DNA from: UBA5862 sp002408105
GTDB lineage: Bacteria > Pseudomonadota > Gammaproteobacteria > Pseudomonadales > UBA5862
Direction of reading: 5' to 3'
Length of the DNA stretch: 44,839 nt
Assembly: GCA_034189125.1 (NCBI GenBank)
Contig: JAXHVB010000112.1
Span: 1 to 44,839 of the forward strand
The notes under the pieces are model-generated. The model was not told where the DNA came from and did no database searches. It worked only from the letters and a program-made list of their open reading frames with translations. Shown here in pieces: positions 15,489 through 24,002 of this stretch. A program made the position numbers and the translations under genes. Each line of letters opens with the position of its first letter. The first letter of the stretch is position 1.

Positions 15489-16463
15489 ATGAAACTGCAA
15501 CAACTCAGGTACATTTGGGAAGTCGCCCGGCACAACCTGAATGTGTCACAAACCGCGCAAAGCCTGTACACCTCACAACCGGGAATCAGCAAGCAGATTC
15601 GGTTGCTTGAGGATGAGCTTGGGATCGAGATTTTCACCCGCAGCGGGAAACACCTGACCCGCATCACTCCAGCAGGAGAGGCTGTGCTTGCGCTTGCTGG
15701 GGAGGTGTTGCAGAGGGTCGAGTCCATCAAAAAGACCGCTCAGGAACACCGCGATCCCTCGAAAGGAACCCTGGCAATTGGGACGACGCACACCCAGGCG
15801 CGGTATGTGCTACCTGCCGTCATCGAGGCATTCATGCAGCGTTATCCGAATGTCGCACTGCACATGCACCAGGGAACCCCGATGCAGATCGCCGAGATGG
15901 CGGTGGCGGGCAGTGTCGATTTCGCGATCGCCACGGAGGCGCTTGAGTTGTTCAGCGACCTGGTCATGATGCCGTGCTATCGGTGGAACCGTGCGTTGGT
16001 GGTGAAGCGTGACCACCCCCTTGCGCGATTGGAGTCACTCACCCTTGAGCAGGTCGCCCAGTACCCCATTGTGACCTACGTGTTCGGCTTCACGGGGCGG
16101 TCCCAGTTGGACGAGGCGTTTGCCGCTTCCGGGCTGACGCCCAAGGTTGTGTTCACAGCTGCAGATGCCGATGTCATCAAGACCTATGTTCGTTTGGGCC
16201 TTGGCGTGGGCATCATCGCGTCGATGGCCTACGACCCGAATCAGGACGCGGACTTGGTGGCCTTGGATGCGTCGAACCTCTTTGCTTGGAGCACCACCCG
16301 CATCGGATACCGGCGGGGCACCTTTATGCGGGAGTACATGCTGGATTTTTTACAGCTCTTTGCCCCTCACCTCACCCGCGAGCGTGTGATTGAGGCCGAA
16401 GCCGCTCAAAAGAACGGCTCGGTTGATTTGGCGTTCGCTGATCTGGACTTGCCCACCCGATAA
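15489..16463 (+). CDS. cysB: LysR-type transcriptional regulator CysB
   Basis: CysB activates genes for sulfate uptake and cysteine synthesis when sulfur is short, with N-acetylserine as inducer. The 324-residue length equals E. coli CysB. The N-terminal winged helix-turn-helix (MKLQQLRYIWEVARHNLNVS, then LYTSQPGISKQIRLLEDELG, about 1-60) is highly typical, and IGTTHTQARYVLP near residue 100 lines the inducer pocket of CysB and Cbl. Cbl, the close paralogue for taurine genes, is an alternative, but the neighbouring cysH favours CysB. It ends 28 bases before the converging cysH stop. Confidence 0.93.
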   Translation: MKLQQLRYIWEVARHNLNVSQTAQSLYTSQPGISKQIRLLEDELGIEIFTRSGKHLTRITPAGEAVLALAGEVLQRVESIKKTAQEHRDPSKGTLAIGTTHTQARYVLPAVIEAFMQRYPNVALHMHQGTPMQIAEMAVAGSVDFAIATEALELFSDLVMMPCYRWNRALVVKRDHPLARLESLTLEQVAQYPIVTYVFGFTGRSQLDEAFAASGLTPKVVFTAADADVIKTYVRLGLGVGIIASMAYDPNQDADLVALDASNLFAWSTTRIGYRRGTFMREYMLDFLQLFAPHLTRERVIEAEAAQKNGSVDLAFADLDLPTR

Positions 16464-16477
16464 CGGTGAGCGGTCGG

Positions 16478-16498
16478 CAGCTGAGTTCGCCTCAGCTG
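16478..16498. terminator. Stem-loop between converging cysB and cysH
   Basis: Eight perfect base pairs (CAGCTGAG with CTCAGCTG) enclose loop TTCGC. The right arm runs into the stop codon of cysH. No T-run follows in either direction, so this may be a weak bidirectional terminator or RNA-end stabiliser. Confidence 0.45.
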
Positions 16499-17229
16499 TT
16501 CGCGGCCTTGGGGAGATTGACTGCGTGTAGACCGCACTCTTTCTGGGTCGACTCTTCCCACCACCACCGCCCTTCACGTTCGTGCTGGTGTGGGAGCACC
16601 GGCCGGGTGCAGGGTTGGCACCCAATGCTCACAAAGCCCTGGGCGTGGAGTGGGTTGTAAGGCACATCGAACAGACGGATGTACTCCCAGACTCGGGCGG
16701 ACGACCAGTTGGCCAGGGGGTTGTATTTCACCAAAGGGTGCTCAGCAGAAACGCTGGAGTCGACCTCCACCACGTCGATCTGGGCGCGTGTGCTTGGGCT
16801 TTGGTCTTTACGCTGACCGGTGATCCAAGCATCAAGGCCGGACAATTGCCGACGCAGCGGTTCGATTTTCCGCACTCCACAACACTCCTGGTGGCCATCT
16901 TGGTAGAAGCTGAACAGGCCTTTTTCGTTCACCAGCCGTTGCACGCTGGAGGGATCAGGAAATGCGACTTCGAGGTTGAGGCTGTAGTGGGAGCGGACCT
17001 GCTCGATGTAGGCGTAGGTTTCGGCGTGCAGGCGGCCCGTATCCAAGGTAAATACCCGCACATCAGGGCGAATTTTCACCGCCAGATCGATGACCACCAC
17101 GTCTTCGGCGCCGCTAAACGAGACCGCGATGGCATCGTGCTGTTCCAGGGCAGTCCGGATGATTTCTTTTGGGGACTTGTCTGCGAGTTTGGCTGCCTGG
17201 TGGCGCACATTGTGCTCGGATACGATCAT
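16492..17229 (-). CDS. cysH: Assimilatory adenylylsulfate (APS) reductase
   Basis: The enzyme reduces activated sulfate to sulfite. The 245-residue protein has the nucleotide-binding SFSGAEDVVVID motif, TGRLHAETY, and the C-terminal KECGLH with the catalytic cysteine. It also carries ECCGVRK and GCQPCTRPV, the CC...CxxC set that holds a [4Fe-4S] cluster. That set marks enzymes that use APS directly; E. coli-type PAPS reductases lack it. The ATG at 17229 is chosen over a TTG at 17268 that lies in the leader. The gene faces cysB and is preceded by a palindrome-rich control region. No cysD, cysN or cysC is in the window. Confidence 0.93.
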   Translation of the reverse strand: MIVSEHNVRHQAAKLADKSPKEIIRTALEQHDAIAVSFSGAEDVVVIDLAVKIRPDVRVFTLDTGRLHAETYAYIEQVRSHYSLNLEVAFPDPSSVQRLVNEKGLFSFYQDGHQECCGVRKIEPLRRQLSGLDAWITGQRKDQSPSTRAQIDVVEVDSSVSAEHPLVKYNPLANWSSARVWEYIRLFDVPYNPLHAQGFVSIGCQPCTRPVLPHQHEREGRWWWEESTQKECGLHAVNLPKAANS

Positions 17230-17281
17230 GGGCCAAAGTCTCGACTTGGGGGTTGATGGTGGAGCCAACGCTAACAGGTGC

Positions 17282-17333
17282 AGTATATATAGAAAAATAT
17301 TGATATTTTCTATTTATATTCTTTGAAAGAATA
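17282..17333 (-). promoter_or_regulatory. cysH promoter with two palindromes (candidate CysB operator)
   Basis: On the minus strand a TATACT -10 box lies at 17287-17282, about 50 bases before the cysH ATG, with no good -35 match. The -35 position is overlapped by an imperfect palindrome (17291-17311, arms AGAAAA-TAT and ATATTTTCT). Immediately upstream is a perfect 8-1-8 palindrome (17317-17333, TATTCTTT-G-AAAGAATA). A weak -35 with upstream binding sites is the usual layout for an activator-dependent promoter. Confidence 0.5.
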
Positions 17334-17423
17334 AAAGGATGGCTGGGCGGTTGCGCGCCATCGCCACAATTTGTAGGCTCCGCCGCCTGTCAATCCAGCA
17401 GGCCGTATAACCGGGAGTGATGC

Positions 17424-18035
17424 GTGAACGTTGTTTGTTTGGACTTAGAAGGTGTATTGATTCCGGAAATCTGGATCGGTTTTGCAGAACACACCGGGAT
17501 CGACGCGTTGCGCGCGACCACCCGCGACATTCCCGTCTACGACGACCTGATGCGCCAGCGGTTGCGCCTGCTCAGGGAACATGGCCTGAAATTGCCCGAC
17601 ATCCAAAACGTAATTGCCGGCATGTCGCCGCTCGACGGCGCGCGGGCCTTTCTTGATGAGTTGCGCGAGCAGTACCAGGTGGTGATCCTGTCGGATACCT
17701 TCTATGAGTTCGCCACCCCTTTCATGCGTCAACTCGGTTGGCCAACCCTGTTCTGCCACCGGCTTCAGGTCGAATCCGACGGCCAGGTCAGCGGATACCT
17801 GTTGCGCCAGGAAGATCCTAAACGCCATGCCGTTGAGGCCCTGCACGGCCTGAACTACCGTGTGATCGCGGCGGGTGATTCCTACAACGACACCACCATG
17901 TTGACGGCTGCCGATGCCGGGATCCTGTTCCGCGCACCCGATAACGTCATCGCTGAGTTCCCGCAGTTCCCGACGGCCACTGCCTATTCCGAGCTGGCTG
18001 GATTGATTCGAGACCGGAGTGCTGCCCTCGGCTGA
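17424..18035 (+). CDS. thrH: Phosphoserine phosphatase / homoserine phosphotransferase ThrH
   Basis: The 203-residue HAD-family enzyme matches Pseudomonas ThrH closely along its length (CLDLEGVLIPEIWIGFAE, IDALRATTRDIP, VVILSDTFYEF, RVIAAGDSYNDTTML). ThrH dephosphorylates phosphoserine and can move the phosphate to homoserine, linking serine and threonine synthesis. The first HAD motif reads DLEGV, with Glu where most HAD phosphatases have a second Asp; this is normal for ThrH. The start is a GTG at 17424 with GGGAG six bases upstream. Through serine it also connects to the cysteine genes next door, though it is transcribed away from cysH. Confidence 0.94.
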   Translation: MNVVCLDLEGVLIPEIWIGFAEHTGIDALRATTRDIPVYDDLMRQRLRLLREHGLKLPDIQNVIAGMSPLDGARAFLDELREQYQVVILSDTFYEFATPFMRQLGWPTLFCHRLQVESDGQVSGYLLRQEDPKRHAVEALHGLNYRVIAAGDSYNDTTMLTAADAGILFRAPDNVIAEFPQFPTATAYSELAGLIRDRSAALG

Positions 18036-18053
18036 AGGCGAAACGCCTGGCTG

Positions 18054-18698
18054 CTAGGGGCCTGCTTGGGCAGCCAGTTGGTGGTAGAGATCCACCAAAA
18101 TGGCCGCCGTGGCGCCCCAGATGAAGTACCCGTCGAAGTGGACCCCGTAATACTGGCCCCGCTGGCCATCGCGTTCCCAATGGTGGACTTCGTATACAGT
18201 CGAATCCAGGAAGTAGTTGAGCGGCGCCTCAACCACTGCGGCCACTTCGCCGGGGTTGGGAATGGGTGACACAGAGCCTTCGATCAGTCCGACGACCGGA
18301 TTGATGCGGTATCCGCTCTGGGTGTCGTAGTGCCCGAGCCGGCCGAGGATTTGCACGTCTTGCGCGGCGATTCCGACCTCTTCTTGCGTCTCGCGCAGCG
18401 CAGTGTGTTCTAGGCTCGTGTCTTCAGGGTCTGCCCGGCCGCCAGGAAAGCACATTTGTCCCGCGTGGCTGCGTAGGTGTTGGGCGCGCCAGGTGAGCAG
18501 GATGCGCAGTTCTTCCGGGCGCTGGACGATGGGTACCAGCACCGCCGAATCCAGCCGCCTGTGGTGCGGTGCCACCGGTGGCGCCATTCGATTGGCCGCT
18601 GGGGCCTCGGTCGCGCGGGCAAAGTGCGCGCACAAGGAAGTGGGCGTCGGTGACAGCGAGGGCAGGCCCAGGCCCTGTGGCGGTGACTCCGGTGGCAT
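18054..18698 (-). CDS. CoA pyrophosphohydrolase-type Nudix hydrolase
   Basis: Nudix enzymes of this group cleave coenzyme A or its derivatives to 3',5'-ADP and phosphopantetheine. The NuCoA motif LLTWRAQHLRSHAGQ runs straight into the Nudix box GGRADPEDTSLEHTALRETQ followed by EEVGI, and both are intact. Two starts are possible: a GTG at 18761, overlapping the end of pabB, and the ATG at 18698 used here, which gives 214 residues. Neither has a strong ribosome site, so the start is uncertain by about 20 residues. It follows pabB on the same strand and converges with thrH. Confidence 0.85.
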   Translation of the reverse strand: MPPESPPQGLGLPSLSPTPTSLCAHFARATEAPAANRMAPPVAPHHRRLDSAVLVPIVQRPEELRILLTWRAQHLRSHAGQMCFPGGRADPEDTSLEHTALRETQEEVGIAAQDVQILGRLGHYDTQSGYRINPVVGLIEGSVSPIPNPGEVAAVVEAPLNYFLDSTVYEVHHWERDGQRGQYYGVHFDGYFIWGATAAILVDLYHQLAAQAGP

Positions 18699-18733
18699 CG
18701 GCGACTCAACCCGGTGGCAAAGCTGCGCTCGAC

Positions 18734-20137
18734 TCAAGGGGGCGCATGGGTGGAGGCGCACTGGGGTGAACCCAGTGCGTCCATCAGGTTGCGTATCTTA
18801 GCAAAGGACTCTTCGTATTCTAGGGCGACATCAGAGTCCGCGACGATGCCTCCACCGCCCCAGAGGTGGGCCTGACCCTGGTTGCAGACTAAGGTGCGGA
18901 TGGCAATGTTGGTCCGCATGCCGCCGGTGAAATCAACCATGCCAATCGTGCCGCAATACAGGCTTCTGGCATAGGGCTCCAGTTCGTTGATGATTTCCAT
19001 TGCCCGCTGTTTGGGGGCGCCAGTGATCGAGCCGCCCGGCAGGCAGGCACGCAACAGATCCAGCGGCGTGTGCTTGGCTGCCAGGGTGCCCACCACGGTG
19101 CTCACCAAGTGGTGCACATTGGCGAAGGATTGCAGTTCGAACAGGGACGGCACCTGTACCGATCCGGGCACAGCGCAGCGTCCGATGTCATTCCTGAGCA
19201 AGTCAACGATCATTAGGTTTTCGGCGCGGTCCTTGGTGCTGTGCAGCAGCGCCTTGGCGAGCCGATGATCCTCAAGAGGGTCGCCGTTCCGTGGGCGGGT
19301 GCCCTTGATCGGACGGGTGCTGATGGTGCGGTCTTCGACCTGCAAAAACTGCTCTGGAGAAAGGCTCAGTATTGCGCCCTCCGGCAGTTCGATGAAGGCG
19401 GAATAGGGCGCCGGACTCTGGGCACGCAGGCGCAGGTAGGCCTCGAAGGGGTCGCCGCGATAGCGGGCGTCAAAGCGCTGAGCGAGGTTCACTTGATAGC
19501 AGTCGCCCGCTCGAATGTACTGCTGTATGCGGTCAAACTGGCTGTGGTATTCCGTGGGGCTGGTCCGCGCGGTCCAGGGAGTGATCAAACGAAACGCTGG
19601 CGGCTCGCCACTGGTTTGCGGCGCCTCGAGCTGGCGGGCCCATTCGCGCAGCCACACACGCAGGCTGTCCCTGCACTTGGGGTGAATGCGCACCTGCGCC
19701 TCACGGCGTTGGTGGTCGTGAACCAACAACCACTCGTACACCCCGACGCGCGCCTGAGGAATGCCTGTGTCGCCCTGTACGGGGCTCGGCAGCCCAAACC
19801 AGGGTCGGGCGATGTCGTAGCCAAAATAGCCAAGCGCACCACCAGAGGCTGGCCCGGTTGCAGGTTGGCTCCAAGGCGCGAGTTCCTCGCGCAGGGCTTC
19901 TAGAAAACCGCAAGCCAGGGTTTCATCGCGTCCGTTCGCTGTGCGCATGCAGCCCTGGTCGGAGGATGCAGTCAGGACCACAGTCGGTGCCGCGGAGATG
20001 ATGTCGTACGCCCCCTGGGCTTGGCGACTGCGGTTGCTGTCGAGCCAGATTGCATCCCCCAATGGCCGCAGGGCGGCGAACCTTTGGGCTGCGTCCTCAA
20101 CGTAGGGCACCGGGAACTGGAGGGGGGCGTCGCGCAT
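18734..20137 (-). CDS. pabB: Aminodeoxychorismate synthase component I
   Basis: PabB converts chorismate, with ammonia supplied by the PabA glutaminase, to 4-amino-4-deoxychorismate for folate synthesis. The 467-residue protein has the chorismate-binding fold with the PabB-type nucleophile motif PIKGTRPR (the lysine forms a covalent intermediate; anthranilate synthases have an alanine-type PIAGT). Other blocks are GDCYQVNLAQRF, ENLMIVDLLRNDIG, PGGSITGAPKQRAMEIINELEP and the C-terminal GGGIVADSDVALEYEE. No pabA or pabC is adjacent. The Nudix gene follows on the same strand with a tiny gap or an overlap, depending on its start. Confidence 0.94.
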   Translation of the reverse strand: MRDAPLQFPVPYVEDAAQRFAALRPLGDAIWLDSNRSRQAQGAYDIISAAPTVVLTASSDQGCMRTANGRDETLACGFLEALREELAPWSQPATGPASGGALGYFGYDIARPWFGLPSPVQGDTGIPQARVGVYEWLLVHDHQRREAQVRIHPKCRDSLRVWLREWARQLEAPQTSGEPPAFRLITPWTARTSPTEYHSQFDRIQQYIRAGDCYQVNLAQRFDARYRGDPFEAYLRLRAQSPAPYSAFIELPEGAILSLSPEQFLQVEDRTISTRPIKGTRPRNGDPLEDHRLAKALLHSTKDRAENLMIVDLLRNDIGRCAVPGSVQVPSLFELQSFANVHHLVSTVVGTLAAKHTPLDLLRACLPGGSITGAPKQRAMEIINELEPYARSLYCGTIGMVDFTGGMRTNIAIRTLVCNQGQAHLWGGGGIVADSDVALEYEESFAKIRNLMDALGSPQCASTHAPP

Positions 20138-20203
20138 GGCGCCATTCTACGAGAAACCTACGAGAACCGTTGCGACCGCTGGCGCCCCGGGCCGCCACAT
20201 GAT

Positions 20204-20232
20204 TTGACTTGGTCTGGGGGAGTCTTTAGAGT
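20204..20232 (+). promoter_or_regulatory. Candidate sigma-70 promoter for prpBCD
   Basis: TTGACT (20204-20209) is followed after 17 bases by TAGAGT (20227-20232), about 190 bases before the prpB start. The -35 is good, the -10 fair. The rest of the 285-base gap between pabB and prpB holds no gene, but has a tandem CTACGAGAAAC/CTACGAGAAC repeat at 20147-20167 next to the pabB start. Confidence 0.4.
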
Positions 20233-20422
20233 CCCGGCACCAAATTCGGTCGCTGAGATCCCCGGTGCTTCAGCCGTGGTGCGGTTGTTCGATCATTTTA
20301 TCCCTCACACAGAGCCATGGTGCATGCGCCTGGACTCGGCGCCCAAGGACAGCCTGGTCCGGCACCCGAGCGCTTGAGTTCGCAGGCCGCGGCTGCCGTT
20401 AGGACGCGACGAGGACTCACCC

Positions 20423-21313
20423 ATGAGCACCAACCCTTCCCCCGGCGCGCGATTTCGCCAAGCGCTACAAACTGAACGACCGCTGCAGGTGGTCGGCACC
20501 ATCAACGCGTATTGCGCAATGATGGCCGAGCGGGTGGGCCATCAGGCCATCTACCTTTCCGGCGGCGGTGTGGCCAATGCGTCCTACGGACTCCCAGACC
20601 TCGGTATCACCACCCTCAACGACGTGTTGACGGATGTGGCGCGAATCACTGCCGCAACGGAGCTGCCACTGCTGGTCGACATTGACACGGGCTGGGGTGG
20701 CGCATTCAACATCGCCCGCACGATCCGCGAGATGATTCGCGCTGGCGCGGCTGCCGTCCACCTTGAAGACCAGGTCGCCGCCAAGCGTTGCGGGCACCGA
20801 CCCAACAAGGCGATTGTCAGCCAGAGCGAAATGGTTGACCGGGTCAAGGCGGCGGTGGATGCTCGTACCGACGCGGACTTCTTGATCATGGCGCGAACGG
20901 ACGCGCTCGCTGTGGAGGGCATGGCAGCGGCGGTGGAACGAGCAGAGGCCTGCGTCGAGGCCGGAGCTGACGCGATCTTCCCTGAAGCCATGACCACCCT
21001 TGAACAGTACGAAACCTTCGTCAAGGCCGTTGGTGTGCCGGTGCTCGCCAACATCACTGAGTTTGGGCAAACACCCCTGTTCTCCAAGGCAGAGTTGAGC
21101 GATGCGGGGGTTGCCATGGTGTTGTACCCCCTCAGCGCCTTCCGTGCCATGAACCAGGCGGCGCTCAGTGTGTACCGGAGCATCCATGAGCACGGCACCC
21201 AGGCCTCAGTTGTGTCAACGATGCAAACCCGGATGGAGCTTTACGACTTCTTGGGTTACCACGAATACGAGCAGAAACTGGATGAGCTCTTTGAGCAGGA
21301 GTCGCACCAATGA
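20423..21313 (+). CDS. prpB: 2-methylisocitrate lyase
   Basis: PrpB splits 2-methylisocitrate to pyruvate and succinate, the last step of the methylcitrate cycle for propionyl-CoA. The 296-residue protein shows LSGGGVANASYGLPDLG near residue 46, the metal-binding DIDTGWG (86-92) and the catalytic KRCGHRP loop (C123). Isocitrate lyases of the glyoxylate cycle are longer and carry a different loop sequence. It is the first gene of prpBCD; its stop overlaps the prpC start as ATGA, so translation is coupled. Confidence 0.95.
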   Translation: MSTNPSPGARFRQALQTERPLQVVGTINAYCAMMAERVGHQAIYLSGGGVANASYGLPDLGITTLNDVLTDVARITAATELPLLVDIDTGWGGAFNIARTIREMIRAGAAAVHLEDQVAAKRCGHRPNKAIVSQSEMVDRVKAAVDARTDADFLIMARTDALAVEGMAAAVERAEACVEAGADAIFPEAMTTLEQYETFVKAVGVPVLANITEFGQTPLFSKAELSDAGVAMVLYPLSAFRAMNQAALSVYRSIHEHGTQASVVSTMQTRMELYDFLGYHEYEQKLDELFEQESHQ

Positions 21314-22440
21314 GCGATAAAAAACCTTTGGGAGGCGCAGGGTTGCGCGGTCAAGTTGCAGGAGAAACTGCGCTTTGCACCGTAGGCAAGACTGGGTCCG
21401 GATTGACGTACCGTGGGTTGCCCATTGAGGTCTTGGCGGAAAAAGCAGGCTTCGAGGAAGTGGCGCACCTGTTGGTTTACGGCCACCTGCCGAATCGTGC
21501 CGAACTTGACGCCTACCAGGCCCGCTTGCGCGGCATGCGGGGCCTGCCGGATGCCTTGCGCGCCACCCTCGAGTTGATTCCCAGGGATGCCCATCCCATG
21601 GACGTGATGCGCACTGGCTGCTCCATGCTGGGAAACCTAGAGACGGAGCGGGATTTCTCTGAGGCACAGGATTCGATTGACCGGATGCTGGCGGCCTTTC
21701 CCTCCATCATCTGCTATTGGTACCGCTTCAGCCACGACGGGGAGCGAATCGACGTCGAAACCGACGATGCCAGCATTGCAGGGCACTTTTTGCACCTGCT
21801 CCATGGTGAAGCGCCGAGCGCCACCCACCAGCGTGTGATGGATGTGTCGCTCATCCTGTACGCAGAGCATGAGTTCAATGCCTCGACGTTCACCGCCCGA
21901 GTTTGCGCCTCAACCCTTTCGGACATCCACTCCTGCGTCACGGGTGCCATTGGTTCGCTGCGGGGCCCCTTGCATGGTGGAGCCAACGAAGCGGCCATGG
22001 AAATGATCGAGCGCTACCAAAGTGCCGAGGAGGCCGTCGCCGCGGTGCGCAACCTGTTGAACAACAAAGAGAAAGTAATGGGTTTTGGCCATGCCATTTA
22101 CCGTGAGTCCGACCCGCGCAATGCGATCATCAAAGAATGGGCGCGCAAACTGGGGGCCGAAGTGGGGGACAAGGTCCTGTTCCCGGTTTCTGAAGCCATC
22201 GAGAAGCTGCTATGGGATGAAAAGCGCCTGTTTCCCAATGCGGACTTCTACCATGCTTCTGCTTATCACTTTCTTGGCATCCCCACCAAACTGTTCACGC
22301 CGATCTTCGTCATGAGTCGGGTCAGCGGTTGGTGCGCCCATGTGTTGGAGCAACGCGCGAACAACCGGATTATCCGGCCGAGTGCCGAGTATGTCGGCCC
22401 TGAAACCGCCGACTGGGTCGACATCGACGATCGGCACTGA
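21310..22440 (+). CDS. prpC: 2-methylcitrate synthase
   Basis: PrpC joins propionyl-CoA and oxaloacetate to 2-methylcitrate. The 376-residue protein has the citrate synthase fold with GKTGSGLTYRGLPIEVLAEKA at the start, HGGANEAAMEM (first catalytic histidine region), MGFGHAIYRESDPRN (second histidine) and the late catalytic aspartate within FLGIPTKLFTPIFVMSRVSGW. Size and operon position (prpB upstream by overlap, prpD 56 bases downstream) favour methylcitrate synthase over the housekeeping citrate synthase, which is about 430 residues in these bacteria. Confidence 0.94.
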   Translation: MSDKKPLGGAGLRGQVAGETALCTVGKTGSGLTYRGLPIEVLAEKAGFEEVAHLLVYGHLPNRAELDAYQARLRGMRGLPDALRATLELIPRDAHPMDVMRTGCSMLGNLETERDFSEAQDSIDRMLAAFPSIICYWYRFSHDGERIDVETDDASIAGHFLHLLHGEAPSATHQRVMDVSLILYAEHEFNASTFTARVCASTLSDIHSCVTGAIGSLRGPLHGGANEAAMEMIERYQSAEEAVAAVRNLLNNKEKVMGFGHAIYRESDPRNAIIKEWARKLGAEVGDKVLFPVSEAIEKLLWDEKRLFPNADFYHASAYHFLGIPTKLFTPIFVMSRVSGWCAHVLEQRANNRIIRPSAEYVGPETADWVDIDDRH

Positions 22441-22496
22441 CCGCTGCCAGTTGCATGCACCACTTCCACCACTGTTTGTAGAAAGGAAAACCATCC

Positions 22497-23942
22497 ATGA
22501 GCGCCAACGTTGAGGCCAATGTACGTCCCGATCCCGATCCCGAGCTCGTAAAAATCGTCGATTACGTATTGGACTACGAGATATCCAGTGACGAAGCCTT
22601 CGACACGGCCCGCAACTGTTTGATGGACACCCTCGGCTGTGGATTGCTTGCACTGCGCTTCCCCGAATGCACCAAGCACCTTGGCCCCATCGTGCCAGGC
22701 ACAGTGGTGCCGAACGGCGCACGGGTGCCCGGCACCCAATTGGTGCTGGACCCTGTCAAAGCCGCCTGGGACATCGGCTGCATCATCCGCTGGCTGGACT
22801 ACAACGACACCTGGCTGGCTGCTGAATGGGGTCACCCCTCGGACAACCTTGGCGGCATCCTGGCGGTAGCGGACTACCTGAGCCAACGGAACCTGGCGGC
22901 CGGGCTTGATCCGTTGACCATGCGCGACGTGTTGACGGCGATGATCAAGGCCCATGAAATCCAAGGTGTGCTGGCGCTTGAGAACAGCTTCAATCGTGTC
23001 GGGCTCGACCATGTGGTGCTGGTCAAGGTCGCCTCGACTGCCGTTGTGGCCCAACTGCTTGGCCTGGACCGAGAGCAAATCATCAATGCGGTGTCTCAGG
23101 CTTGGGTCGACGGTCAGGCCCTGCGCACGTATCGGCACGCACCCAACGCGGGATCGCGCAAATCTTGGGCAGCCGGAGACGCAACCAGCCGTGCCGTGCG
23201 GCTCGCGCTGATCAGCCAAACTGGCGAGATGGGGTACCCAGGCGCGTTGAGTGCACCGAAGTGGGGCTTCTACGATGTGTTGTTCAAGGGCCAGCAATTC
23301 AAGTTTCAGCGGGATTTCGGTTCCTATGTCATGGAGAACGTGCTGTTCAAGATTTCATTTCCCGCGGAATTTCACGCTCAGACCGCGGTTGAAGCTGCGG
23401 TGAAGCTGCATGCGGAAGTCAAGGACCGGCTCGACCAAATTGACCGCGTCGTGATGACCACCCACGAGTCGGCCATTCGTATCATTTCGAAGTCCGGAGC
23501 GCTCAATAACCCCGCGGACCGCGACCACTGTTTGCAGTACATGGCGGCCATCGGTTTGATTTTTGGCAACCTCACTGCGGAGCACTATGAAGACGATGTC
23601 GCGGCAGACCCCCGCATCGACGCGCTGCGCGCGAAAATGGTCGTGGAGGAGGACGAGCGCTACAGCCGCGAGTACCACGAACCGGATAAGCGCTCCATTG
23701 CCAATGCGATGCAAGTGTTCTTCAAGGACGGCAGCTCAACTGAGAAGGTTGCGGTGGAGTACCCCATTGGCCACCGCCGCCGCCGTGCTGACGGCATTCC
23801 CTTGCTCGAAGAAAAATTCCGTAGCAACCTGGCCACGCGTTTTCCGGCCAAGCGCTGCGAGCGTATTTACGCCCTCTGCAAGGACCGGAAGGCGCTTGAG
23901 GCCACACCAGTCAATGCGTTCATGGACCTGTTGGTGATCTAG
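22497..23942 (+). CDS. prpD: 2-methylcitrate dehydratase
   Basis: PrpD removes water from 2-methylcitrate to give 2-methyl-cis-aconitate; it is an iron-sulfur-free enzyme of the MmgE/PrpD family. The 481-residue length fits the family. Typical stretches are LMDTLGCGLLALRFPEC, RWLDYNDTWLAAEWGHPSDNLGG split over residues 97-120, AHEIQGVLALENSFNRVGLDHV and AGDATSRAVRLALI. An AAAGGA ribosome site precedes the ATG. No prpF, acnD or prpR is in the window, so the rehydration step presumably depends on a general aconitase elsewhere. A strong hairpin follows the stop. Confidence 0.94.
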   Translation: MSANVEANVRPDPDPELVKIVDYVLDYEISSDEAFDTARNCLMDTLGCGLLALRFPECTKHLGPIVPGTVVPNGARVPGTQLVLDPVKAAWDIGCIIRWLDYNDTWLAAEWGHPSDNLGGILAVADYLSQRNLAAGLDPLTMRDVLTAMIKAHEIQGVLALENSFNRVGLDHVVLVKVASTAVVAQLLGLDREQIINAVSQAWVDGQALRTYRHAPNAGSRKSWAAGDATSRAVRLALISQTGEMGYPGALSAPKWGFYDVLFKGQQFKFQRDFGSYVMENVLFKISFPAEFHAQTAVEAAVKLHAEVKDRLDQIDRVVMTTHESAIRIISKSGALNNPADRDHCLQYMAAIGLIFGNLTAEHYEDDVAADPRIDALRAKMVVEEDERYSREYHEPDKRSIANAMQVFFKDGSSTEKVAVEYPIGHRRRRADGIPLLEEKFRSNLATRFPAKRCERIYALCKDRKALEATPVNAFMDLLVI

Positions 23943-23959
23943 TCCCCGGGGTGGCGAAA

Positions 23960-23988
23960 TCGCCCGGTCCAAGGTTTGGGCCGGGCGA
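23960..23988. terminator. Stem-loop between converging prpD and ppsR
   Basis: The arms TCGCCCGG (23960-23967) and CCGGGCGA (23981-23988) pair perfectly, and inside them TCCAA pairs with TTGGG, giving a 13-pair stem with a GGT loop (one T-G wobble). There is no T-run, so termination in either direction is likely but not certain. Confidence 0.5.
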
Positions 23989-24002
23989 GCGTTGGCGGCA
24001 AC

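Noticed and set aside
20138..20422. Search for a riboswitch, small RNA or small gene in the pabB-prpB gap
   Set aside because: Apart from the promoter-like pair and the tandem repeat, no conserved RNA motif or credible reading frame with a ribosome site was seen.
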